A stretch of DNA of 24,971 nt, from the NCBI GenBank assembly GCA_021151685.1, contig JAGKWS010000058.1, positions 1 through 24,971 on the forward strand, in the 5' to 3' direction. Both the position numbers and the translations under genes were made by a program. Below the pieces are notes generated by a model that searched no databases, had not been told where the DNA came from, and saw only the letters and a program-made list of their open reading frames with translations. Shown one piece after another: positions 6,629 through 13,679 of the stretch. Within the stretch, counting starts at the first letter, position 1; each line of letters starts with the position of its first letter. Source of the DNA: Chitinophagaceae bacterium (GTDB lineage: Bacteria > Bacteroidota > Bacteroidia > Chitinophagales > Chitinophagaceae).

Positions 6629-8542
6629 ATGTCATATCCGTATCAGATAAGGTCGCAGGAAGAATACAAGGCGGCCTATGAAAAAAGTATAAAAGACCCG
6701 GAAGGTTTTTGGGCTTCGGTAGCATCTTCTTTTCTGTGGCGCAAACGTTGGGAGCGTGTGTTGGAGTGGAATTTCGAACAGCCAGACGTAAAGTGGTTCA
6801 AGGGTGCCAAACTGAACATTACCGAAAACTGTCTGGATAGGCACCTCGGTACATTGGGCAACAAACCAGCCATTATTTGGGAACCCAACGACCCCGAGGA
6901 GCATCACCGCATGATTACCTACCGAGACTTGCACCACAAGGTGTGTCAGTTTGCCAATGTGCTGAAGAACAACGGTGTAAAAAAAGGCGACAGGGTATGT
7001 ATATACATGGGTATGGTGCCGGAACTGGCTATTGCGGTACTGGCATGTGCCCGTATAGGTGCTATACACAGTGTTATTTTTGGTGGTTTTAGTGCGCAGA
7101 GCATTGCCGACCGCCTTAAGGATGCTCAGGCACTTACGGTTATTACCTGCGATGGTGCCTACCGGGGCAACAAAGAAATACCGTTGAAGAGCGTGATTGA
7201 TGATGCCTTGGTGCAATGTCCGTTTGTGAATAAAGTAATAGTGCTTACCCGTACCCATACCCCCGTGAGTATGCTGAAAGGGCGCGATGTGTGGTGGGAC
7301 GACGAAATTCGTAAAATAGAAACATTGGGCCTTAACGATTGCCCCGCTGAGGAAATGGATGCCGAGGACCCGCTGTTCATACTCTATACATCGGGTTCCA
7401 CAGGCAAGCCCAAGGGGGTGGTGCATACCTGTGGCGGCTACATGGTGTACACAACTTACTCTTTTGTAAATGTCTTTCAGTATACGCCCGGCGATATTCA
7501 TTTTTGTACTGCCGACATAGGTTGGATTACGGGACATAGCTACATTTTGTATGGCCCATTGGGTGCTGGTGCCACTACGCTTATGTTTGAAGGGGTGCCT
7601 ACATGGCCCGATGCCGGCAGGTTTTGGCAGATTGTAGATGAATACAAGGTGAACATCCTCTATACTGCACCTACTGCTATACGCTCGTTGATGGGCTATG
7701 GCTTGGGCCCGGTTAATGCACATAACCTCGGCAGCCTGAAAGTACTGGGTTCTGTGGGAGAGCCCATCAATGAAGAGGCATGGCAGTGGCTAAACGAGAA
7801 TATTGGTAAAGGCAAATGCCCCATTGTAGATACATGGTGGCAAACGGAGACCGGTGGTATCATGATATCGAACATGGCCGGAGTTACGCCCGCCAAACCA
7901 TCTTACGCAACGCTTCCATTGCCCGGCATTGACCCAATATTGGTAGACGATGCCGGCAAGCTGATAGAGGGTAATGATGTAAGCGGAAACTTGTGCATTC
8001 GTCATCCGTGGCCATCTATTATTCGCACCACCTATGGCGACCACGAGCGTTGCCGCACCAACTACTTTGCCACCTATCCGAATTTGTATTTTACCGGCGA
8101 TGGTTGCTACCGCGATGCAAATGGCAACTACCGGATAACGGGTAGGGTAGACGATGTGCTGAACGTAAGTGGGCACAGGATAGGCACTGCCGAGGTGGAA
8201 AATGCCATAAACATGCATGCCGGAGTAATAGAAAGTGCTGTAGTTGGGTATCCGCACGATATTAAAGGACAGGGTATTTATGCCTATGTAGTATTTGCCA
8301 ATACGCATGGCAATGAAAACTTATCGCGACAAGATATTATGCAAACAGTGAGCCGCATTATTGGCCCCATTGCCAAGCCCGACAAAATTCAGTTTGTGTC
8401 GGGCTTGCCCAAAACGCGTAGTGGCAAAATAATGCGCCGCATACTGCGCAAAATTGCCGAGAACGAATTTGAGGCTATTGGCGATACCAGCACCTTGCTT
8501 GACCCTTTGGTGGTAGATGATATTATCAAACACAAAATTTAA
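6629..8542 (+). CDS. acs: Acetyl-CoA synthetase (AMP-forming acetate-CoA ligase)
   Basis: This 637-aa cytoplasmic enzyme turns acetate, ATP and CoA into acetyl-CoA, AMP and PPi. The ANL-family motifs are intact: P-loop-like YTSGSTGKPKG at residues 253-263, WWQTETGG at 403-410, then YFTGDG, ITGRVDDVLNVSGHR, and the C-terminal PKTRSGKIMRR with the catalytic, acetylation-prone Lys600 (equivalent to Lys609 of E. coli Acs). Length is close to the family norm of ~650. An in-frame ATG at 6593 exists, but MSYPYQIRSQEEY from 6629 matches the usual Bacteroidota N-terminus, so I use 6629. It is divergent from an IS1-like DNA-binding protein and near a CrbS-like kinase and a carboxylate transport operon, fitting acetate assimilation. 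Its stop codon directly abuts a palindromic element. Confidence 0.96.
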   Translation: MSYPYQIRSQEEYKAAYEKSIKDPEGFWASVASSFLWRKRWERVLEWNFEQPDVKWFKGAKLNITENCLDRHLGTLGNKPAIIWEPNDPEEHHRMITYRDLHHKVCQFANVLKNNGVKKGDRVCIYMGMVPELAIAVLACARIGAIHSVIFGGFSAQSIADRLKDAQALTVITCDGAYRGNKEIPLKSVIDDALVQCPFVNKVIVLTRTHTPVSMLKGRDVWWDDEIRKIETLGLNDCPAEEMDAEDPLFILYTSGSTGKPKGVVHTCGGYMVYTTYSFVNVFQYTPGDIHFCTADIGWITGHSYILYGPLGAGATTLMFEGVPTWPDAGRFWQIVDEYKVNILYTAPTAIRSLMGYGLGPVNAHNLGSLKVLGSVGEPINEEAWQWLNENIGKGKCPIVDTWWQTETGGIMISNMAGVTPAKPSYATLPLPGIDPILVDDAGKLIEGNDVSGNLCIRHPWPSIIRTTYGDHERCRTNYFATYPNLYFTGDGCYRDANGNYRITGRVDDVLNVSGHRIGTAEVENAINMHAGVIESAVVGYPHDIKGQGIYAYVVFANTHGNENLSRQDIMQTVSRIIGPIAKPDKIQFVSGLPKTRSGKIMRRILRKIAENEFEAIGDTSTLLDPLVVDDIIKHKI

Positions 8543-8703
8543 GAGCCGGTTTAAGATTCATTCATTGGATTTCTTATGGTAGTTTTTTGCTGCAACGTCG
8601 TTACATTATTCGCCATAGGAAGGACTATGGCTGCAAAATGTGCCTCGTTTCGGGCAAAAACAACTTTCATAATAAACACAAGCAATAAATCTTAAAGAGG
8701 CTC
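8543..8703. repeat. Palindromic GAGCC element, copy 2
   Basis: This is the second copy of the element at 5829-5990, in the same orientation, 161 bp long. It begins on the base after the acs TAA. The ends GAGCCGGTTTAAGATT and AATCTTAAAGAGGCTC pair, and the centre is again GCCATAG, GAAGGA, CTATGGC (8612-8631). The trinucleotide TAA occurs on both sides (8540-8542 and 8704-8706), so a 3-bp target duplication is possible, but copy 1 shows none. It separates acs from its apparent terminator at 8725-8752. Confidence 0.85.
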
Positions 8704-8724
8704 TAAGAGTTAGCTTTTTAATTG

Positions 8725-8752
8725 AATGGAGAGGTGTAGTAGCCTCTCCATT
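8725..8752 (+). terminator. Rho-independent terminator, probably of acs
   Basis: A 10-bp perfect stem (AATGGAGAGG with CCTCTCCATT) closes an 8-nt loop and is followed by TTCTTTTG. It lies downstream of acs, beyond the palindromic repeat, and upstream of the lepA promoter. Confidence 0.75.
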
Positions 8753-8811
8753 TTCTTTTGCGGTAGGGACTGTGGTCTCTATATGTCTGCACTTAGTGCC
8801 ATATTATTTAG

Positions 8812-8819
8812 TACCTTTG
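8812..8819 (+). promoter_or_regulatory. Bacteroidota -7 promoter box of lepA
   Basis: TACCTTTG matches the TAnnTTTG consensus and lies 16 nt before the lepA ATG, leaving a leader of about ten bases. No convincing -33 TTTG is seen at the expected distance. Confidence 0.55.
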
Positions 8820-8834
8820 CCCACTTTTTATAAC

Positions 8835-10628
8835 ATGAAGAACATACGTAACTTTTGCATTATTGCACATATCGATCATGGCAAGAGTACCCTCGCCGAT
8901 CGCCTGCTGGAGTTCACCAAAACTATCAGCCACCGCGATATGCAGGCTCAGGTACTCGATGACATGGACCTTGAACGCGAAAAAGGTATTACCATCAAAA
9001 GCCATGCTATACAGATGGAATACGAGTTTCGTGGAGAGAAGTACGTATTCAACCTGATAGACACACCGGGCCACGTAGACTTTAGCTATGAGGTGAGCCG
9101 CGCACTGGCTGCCTGCGAGGGTGCATTGCTGCTGGTAGATGCCAGTCAGGGTATACAGGCACAAACCATCAGTAATTTGTATCTGGCACTGGATAACGAT
9201 CTGGAGATCATCCCCGTCATTAACAAGATAGACATGGATGGTGCCATGATACCCGAGGTTACCGACCAAATAGTGGATCTTATTGGCTGCAAGCCTGAAG
9301 ATATAGTATTGGCCAGTGGTAAAAGTGGCATTGGTATTGAGGAGATTCTCACCGCCGTTATAGAGCGTATACCAGCCCCCAAAGGCGACCCCGAAGCTCC
9401 GCTACAGGCAGTTATCTTCGACAGTGTGTTTAACTCGTTCCGTGGCATTATTGCCTACTTCCGTGTATTCAATGGCACGCTGCGCAAAAACGATCTCATC
9501 AAGTTCATTCATACCGATGCCGAGTACAATGCCGATGAGGTAGGTATCATGAAGTTGTCACTGACCCCGCGTAATGAGGTGAGGGCAGGCGATGTGGGTT
9601 ACATTATTACCGGTATCAAAAATGCGCGCGAGGTAAAGGTGGGTGATACCATCACTTCTGTAGCCAACCCAACACAAGAAAGTGTAAAGGGTTTTCAGGA
9701 AGTGAAGCCGATGGTGTTTGCAGGTATCTATCCTGTGAGTACCGACGATTTTGAAGACCTGCGCGACTGTATGGAAAAGCTACAGTTGAACGATGCCTCG
9801 CTCACCTTTGAGCCAGAGACTTCTCAGGCACTTGGTTTTGGTTTCCGTTGCGGCTTCCTTGGTATGCTGCACATGGAGATTATTCAGGAACGTTTGGAGC
9901 GCGAGTTCAACCAGACTGTAATTACTACCGTGCCCAACGTTAGCTTCATAGCCTATACTACAAGGGAGAAGGAAAAGCCGATGATTGTGAACAATCCGAG
10001 CGAAATGCCTGCGCCCAACTTCATACACCGCATAGAAGAGCCGTTTATCCGTGCACAAATCATTACATTGCCCGACTATATTGGCAACATTATGAGTTTG
10101 TGTTTGGGCAAGCGTGGTATCCTCATCAATCAGCACTACCTTACGCCCACGCGTGTAGAGCTCATTTTCGAACTGCCATTGGCTGAAATTGTGTTCGACT
10201 TCTACGACAAGCTGAAGAGTTGTACCCGTGGCTATGCGTCGTTCGATTATAATCCGCTCGACTATCGCGAGAGTGATATCGTGAAAATGGATATCCTGCT
10301 GAATGGCGATCAGGTGGATGCCCTGAGTGCCCTTATTCACCGTGGCCGTGCCGAAGACTTTGGCCGTAAGCTGTGTGTGAAGCTGAAAGATTTGTTGCCC
10401 CGTCAGCAGTTTGTTATTGCCATACAGGCAGCTATTGGTGCCAAGATTGTGGCCCGCGAAACCATCAGTGCCATGCGTAAAGACGTGACTGCCAAGTGTT
10501 ATGGTGGTGACATAAGCCGTAAGCGCAAACTGTTGGAAAAGCAGAAAGAGGGCAAGAAACGTATGCGCCAGATTGGTAGCGTAGATGTACCTCAGGAGGC
10601 TTTCCTTGCAGTGTTGAAACTGGATTAA
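8835..10628 (+). CDS. lepA: Elongation factor 4 (LepA), ribosome-associated GTPase
   Basis: This 597-aa translational GTPase has the G1 motif AHIDHGKST at residues 11-19, G3 DTPGHVD and G4 NKID. EF-G-like domains follow, then the LepA-specific C-terminal domain ending in ISRKRKLLEKQKEGKKRMR. EF4 acts on stalled or mistranslocated ribosomes and in ribosome biogenesis. Length equals the family norm (599 in E. coli). A longer frame opens at 8772, but the start MKNIRNFCIIAH at 8835 fits the family and places the ATG just after a TAnnTTTG box. It stands alone, with its own promoter and terminator, after the acs terminator. Confidence 0.97.
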   Translation: MKNIRNFCIIAHIDHGKSTLADRLLEFTKTISHRDMQAQVLDDMDLEREKGITIKSHAIQMEYEFRGEKYVFNLIDTPGHVDFSYEVSRALAACEGALLLVDASQGIQAQTISNLYLALDNDLEIIPVINKIDMDGAMIPEVTDQIVDLIGCKPEDIVLASGKSGIGIEEILTAVIERIPAPKGDPEAPLQAVIFDSVFNSFRGIIAYFRVFNGTLRKNDLIKFIHTDAEYNADEVGIMKLSLTPRNEVRAGDVGYIITGIKNAREVKVGDTITSVANPTQESVKGFQEVKPMVFAGIYPVSTDDFEDLRDCMEKLQLNDASLTFEPETSQALGFGFRCGFLGMLHMEIIQERLEREFNQTVITTVPNVSFIAYTTREKEKPMIVNNPSEMPAPNFIHRIEEPFIRAQIITLPDYIGNIMSLCLGKRGILINQHYLTPTRVELIFELPLAEIVFDFYDKLKSCTRGYASFDYNPLDYRESDIVKMDILLNGDQVDALSALIHRGRAEDFGRKLCVKLKDLLPRQQFVIAIQAAIGAKIVARETISAMRKDVTAKCYGGDISRKRKLLEKQKEGKKRMRQIGSVDVPQEAFLAVLKLD

Positions 10629-10652
10629 GATATAATTGTACAATAATAACAG

Positions 10653-10687
10653 AATAGCTACATGGACAACCATGTGGCTATTTTTGT
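10653..10687 (+). terminator. Rho-independent terminator of lepA
   Basis: A 13-bp stem (AATAGCTACATGG with CCATGTGGCTATT, one G-T pair) closes the loop ACAA and runs into TTTTTGTG. It starts 25 nt after the lepA stop. Confidence 0.85.
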
Positions 10688-10712
10688 GTTACAATATTCT
10701 ACGCCAACAATA

Positions 10713-10954
10713 GCTAAGTTTAAATTTGAGGTGCTATGCCAGTACCACTCCGATAGAAGTGAAAGCTCTGTAGCTGCGATAAGTAAGAGCACCTACATGC
10801 TCCGTCAGGAGCATAACGATAAAGTGGGGGCATTATTCAGCAATAGGACGCGGACATAGTTTTGCTCCTGACGGAGCAACGATAAATTTGGTTTTTTCTA
10901 CTACAGAGCTTGCGCCCCGCTGGGGCGGCATAGCACTTCAATTTTAGACTTAGC
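10713..10954. mobile_element. MITE-like non-autonomous element with 28-bp TIRs and 11-bp target duplication
   Basis: The element is 242 bp. Its ends, starting GCTAAG and finishing CTTAGC, form 28-bp terminal inverted repeats identical at 25 positions (10713-10740 and 10927-10954). The 11-bp sequence CGCCAACAATA stands exactly outside both ends (10702-10712 and 10955-10965), a target-site duplication. Inside are further nested inverted pairs: AAGCTCTGTAG (10763-10773) with CTACAGAGCTT (10901-10911), and TGCTCCGTCAGGAGCA (10798-10813) with its reverse complement (10863-10878). A GCCCC/GGGGC hairpin lies near the right end. There is no transposase gene, so mobilisation must be in trans. An 11-bp duplication fits IS4-family-like transposases; that parent is inference. 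With the lepA terminator it accounts for the 390-bp gap between lepA and the next gene. Confidence 0.88.
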
Positions 10955-10989
10955 CGCCAACAATACATTTTCATTTGCAACCCGTTTCA

Positions 10990-10997
10990 TAGCTTTA
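10990..10997 (+). promoter_or_regulatory. Possible -7 box of the SCP-domain gene
   Basis: TAGCTTTA matches TAnnTTTG in all but the last base and lies 21 nt before the ATG at 11019. It is only 25 bp downstream of the MITE target duplication. Confidence 0.35.
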
Positions 10998-11018
10998 TCT
11001 TCCTAAACGAGCATGTAG

Positions 11019-11666
11019 ATGAAGCAATACCTGATGATACTGTTTGTAGCCATAGCCACCATGGGGCAGAGTAGGGCACAAACTGCAATAAAAAACCCGC
11101 TTGTAGCGTACAGCGGCGAATGGGCCGACAAAAAATATGACCAATGCAATACTGCGGCAAAGGAAACATACCTGTCTGCTGCCGAAAAGGAGCTGATATG
11201 GGTGCTGAATATGGCCCGAACCAACCCTAAATTGTTTTGCCGTACGGTGGTTGCCCCTTATGCCAGAGAGAATAATGTAGATATGGAGTCTGAGGTGTAT
11301 TACTTATCGTTGATGAGGGAGATGAACAAAATGGGGCCGTTGGGTATCCTGAATGCCGACAAGGCCTGCGCAACCAGTGCCGCCTGCCATGCCGAGTGGT
11401 CTGGGAAAACGGGTTATGTGGGCCACGACAGGCGGAATGGCAACTGCAAGAATGTGGAGAAGCACGATGGCGAATGCTGTAGTTATGGCGAGACCGAACC
11501 TCTTAGTGTAATAATTAGTCTGCTTATTGATGAAAATGTGCCTTCTTTGGGGCACAGGCACATATTATTGGGTGCCTATTCCGGAATAGGAGTGGCGATA
11601 AGGCCCCATAAAGGTTACAGAACCAATGCAGTTTTAGACCTTATACGCAAAGACCCCGGCTATTAA
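11019..11666 (+). CDS. Secreted CAP/SCP (PR-1-like) domain protein
   Basis: This 215-aa protein has a signal peptide (MKQYLMILFVAIATMGQSRA, cut before Gln21). Residues ~50-205 form a CAP-superfamily domain: EKELIWVLNMARTNP is the first helix, ACHAEWSGKTGYVGHD holds the inner His region, and GHRHILLGAYSGIGVAIRPH is the family's closing motif. CAP proteins are extracytoplasmic and their bacterial roles are mostly unknown; some bind lipids or act as proteases. Eight cysteines after the signal peptide suggest an oxidised, exported protein. It stands alone, with the MITE upstream, and is convergent with the isomerase gene. Its TAA lies in the loop of a terminator hairpin. Confidence 0.82.
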   Translation: MKQYLMILFVAIATMGQSRAQTAIKNPLVAYSGEWADKKYDQCNTAAKETYLSAAEKELIWVLNMARTNPKLFCRTVVAPYARENNVDMESEVYYLSLMREMNKMGPLGILNADKACATSAACHAEWSGKTGYVGHDRRNGNCKNVEKHDGECCSYGETEPLSVIISLLIDENVPSLGHRHILLGAYSGIGVAIRPHKGYRTNAVLDLIRKDPGY

Positions 11667-11678
11667 ACCGGGGTCTTT
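11649..11678 (+). terminator. Terminator overlapping the end of the SCP gene; possibly bidirectional
   Basis: An 11-bp perfect stem (AAAGACCCCGG with CCGGGGTCTTT) has an 8-nt loop that contains the TAA stop codon. The A- and T-rich flanks could let it serve the convergent gene ending at 11704 as well. Confidence 0.75.
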
Positions 11679-11703
11679 GTCGTTATAGTTCTGTTTGAAT
11701 TAT

Positions 11704-13662
11704 TTATTTCTTCACCATGCTCTTGAATACCGGCTCATTGAGCTTTACCGGATAGTCGCGGCGCATCTTTTCGTTCCACTGTTTTTCCAGATAGTCTTGA
11801 TATTCTGCCACTACATAGCCACGTGCTTCATCCAGCGTTTTGGCTGTAGGTGTGGCATATACCTGCTTGGCAACCACTACCGTCATAGCTCCGTTTTCGC
11901 CGGGTATTGTTTTTATTTTGTTGGCCTGCAGGTCGTTTAATGTAGCCTCTTTATACTTAGAGAATTCGTAATGGCCACGCTGAACTGCAACACCATCGGG
12001 GCGGTCATTGGTATTTATAGCCTTGGCTATTTCTTCTTCGGTATACTTACCTGCCTGTATCATTAGCATGCCGGTATCGTAGGTGGCTTTATTCTTAAAC
12101 TTGTATACAGCACCTTCAAAGCCGGGCTCCCACATGTACTTGCCTTTTCTGCTTTCAAAGAAAGTCTTTAGACCAGTGCTGTCTTTAGAAGCCTTGCTCC
12201 ATACGTTGCGGTCCATGAGTTCGAACAACATAATGCCGTCTCTGTATTCGGTCATCAGGTTCTTGAACTCGGGGTTTTCTTCTACCAGTTTATGTTCCTG
12301 AAAATCTGTCACTACGTTATTTACATACAGGCTGTAGGCATCTTTTACCATTGTAGTACGAGAGCCCTTCAGTGTGCCGTGGGTAAGCGTGTTCAGAAAC
12401 ACAGCAAAGTCTGACTGTGTATAGTTTTTGCCAGCAAGGGTAAAAACTGTTTTGGTCATATCTCTGAAGTCTTCCGGCTTCATGGTATTGGCTTTTGCAC
12501 CGGTATCTGGTATCGCAATTACCCGGTTCAGTACTTCGGTATAATTTTCGGGATATTCTTTGAACCCGTTTTTGGCCTTTACTTTATCGTAGAAGATATC
12601 GCGTGCTGTTTGTGCACGAGAGTCGTTATCTACCCGGCGTTTCAGCTGCGTTTTCATGCTATCAAACGGCTGTAGCGGCGTTTTGGCTATCAGTTTTATG
12701 ATATGAAAACCATAGTCTGTTTTGATAGGTCCGGTTATTTCTCCCGGCTTTTTCATAGCAAAAGCAGCATCTTCAAACTCTGGTACCATTTTGCCAACAC
12801 TAAATGGTTTCATCACACCACTGTCATTCACGGTAAAGCGGTCGTCAGAGTATTTGGTAACCAGCTCATAGAATGGTGTGCCGGCCTTTAACATAGCCAT
12901 TACGCTATCGGCACGCAGTTTGCCGGCAAATACAGCTTCTTCGCCCTTCGCTTTAGATACTTGTATGAGTATTTGTGCTGCCTTTATTTCGCCACGGTCG
13001 GGACGGCGGTCTGTTACCTTTAGTATGTGATAGCCAAACTGTGTGCGGAATGGTGCCGATAACTTTCCTTTAGGTGTTGCATAGGCCACATTTTCAAACG
13101 GGTAAACTGTTTGCAGTGCTGTAAAGTAACCCAAATCGCCACCTTTTACCTTAGAGCCCTTGTCGTCAGAAAAAGCTTCAGCCAATTCTTCAAATGTTTT
13201 GGCTTTGGTATTTACCAGATTGTACAGGCTATCTATCTTTTTACGTGCAGCTACTGTGTCGGCACCGGGAGGGCAACTGATGAGTATATGCGACACACGT
13301 ACATTCTCTTTAAGACGATCATGAGCTTCTTTTACCAGCTTGTTGGTTATCTGCTCGTCTGTCAGGTAGTTTTTGGCCAGTTGTTTACGGTAGTTGTTCA
13401 GCTCACGTTCTATACTTGGTACTGTATCCAGATGTTGCTTTTCTGCTTCTGCCACCTTCATCCGAAAAAGTGTGTAGAGTTCCAGATAGTTTCTCAACTC
13501 TTTCTCCGACATGTCGGGCTGTTTGTTGATACTGTTATTCTTTTTGTAGACCCTCAAAAAATCATCCTTAGCAACAGAGTAGGGGCCATAAGTAAATAAT
13601 GCCTGTGCATTACCGGAAACAAACGCTCCCGCAGCAATACATGTAAGTACCAGCTTTCGCAT
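11704..13662 (-). CDS. SurA-like periplasmic peptidyl-prolyl isomerase with two parvulin domains
   Basis: This 652-aa protein has a signal peptide (MRKLVLTCIAAGAFVSGNAQ). A SurA-type N-terminal helical region follows, then parvulin 1 at about residues 121-219 (VRVSHILI ... GGDLGYF ... FGYHILKV) and parvulin 2 at about 226-335 (IKAAQILIQV ... YGFHIIKLI). A ~300-residue C-terminal region is rich in charged helices. Family members fold outer-membrane proteins in the periplasm. It is larger than E. coli SurA (428 residues), as is usual for Bacteroidota. It lies 17 nt after the DUF4369/TlpA-like gene, so the two probably form an operon for envelope protein folding and thiol chemistry. Confidence 0.92.
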   Translation of the reverse strand: MRKLVLTCIAAGAFVSGNAQALFTYGPYSVAKDDFLRVYKKNNSINKQPDMSEKELRNYLELYTLFRMKVAEAEKQHLDTVPSIERELNNYRKQLAKNYLTDEQITNKLVKEAHDRLKENVRVSHILISCPPGADTVAARKKIDSLYNLVNTKAKTFEELAEAFSDDKGSKVKGGDLGYFTALQTVYPFENVAYATPKGKLSAPFRTQFGYHILKVTDRRPDRGEIKAAQILIQVSKAKGEEAVFAGKLRADSVMAMLKAGTPFYELVTKYSDDRFTVNDSGVMKPFSVGKMVPEFEDAAFAMKKPGEITGPIKTDYGFHIIKLIAKTPLQPFDSMKTQLKRRVDNDSRAQTARDIFYDKVKAKNGFKEYPENYTEVLNRVIAIPDTGAKANTMKPEDFRDMTKTVFTLAGKNYTQSDFAVFLNTLTHGTLKGSRTTMVKDAYSLYVNNVVTDFQEHKLVEENPEFKNLMTEYRDGIMLFELMDRNVWSKASKDSTGLKTFFESRKGKYMWEPGFEGAVYKFKNKATYDTGMLMIQAGKYTEEEIAKAINTNDRPDGVAVQRGHYEFSKYKEATLNDLQANKIKTIPGENGAMTVVVAKQVYATPTAKTLDEARGYVVAEYQDYLEKQWNEKMRRDYPVKLNEPVFKSMVKK

Positions 13663-13679
13663 TGTGTATAGTTTTGTTT

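Noticed and set aside
6632..7723. Long open frame on the minus strand across acs
   Set aside because: It is antisense to a perfectly conserved acs gene and its translation is rich in His, Cys and Tyr with no recognisable domain; it is a codon-bias shadow.
8540..8706. TAA as a 3-bp target duplication of the GAGCC palindromic element
   Set aside because: It flanks copy 2 but nothing equivalent flanks copy 1, and a 3-bp match is easily chance; kept only as a possibility.
8772..8834. Upstream extension of lepA by 21 residues
   Set aside because: It would place the start upstream of the -7 box, and the extra residues do not match the LepA N-terminus.
9780..10673. Open frame antisense to the lepA 3' half
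   Set aside because: It overlaps a conserved gene in full and runs through the lepA terminator; no supporting features.
10662..10859. Possible small gene at the lepA 3' side
   Set aside because: It starts inside the lepA terminator and ends within the MITE, so it is not a credible gene.
10798..10878. Two 16-bp repeats that might be the start of a CRISPR-like array
   Set aside because: There are only two copies, they are in opposite orientation and each is itself palindromic; they belong to the nested stems of the MITE.
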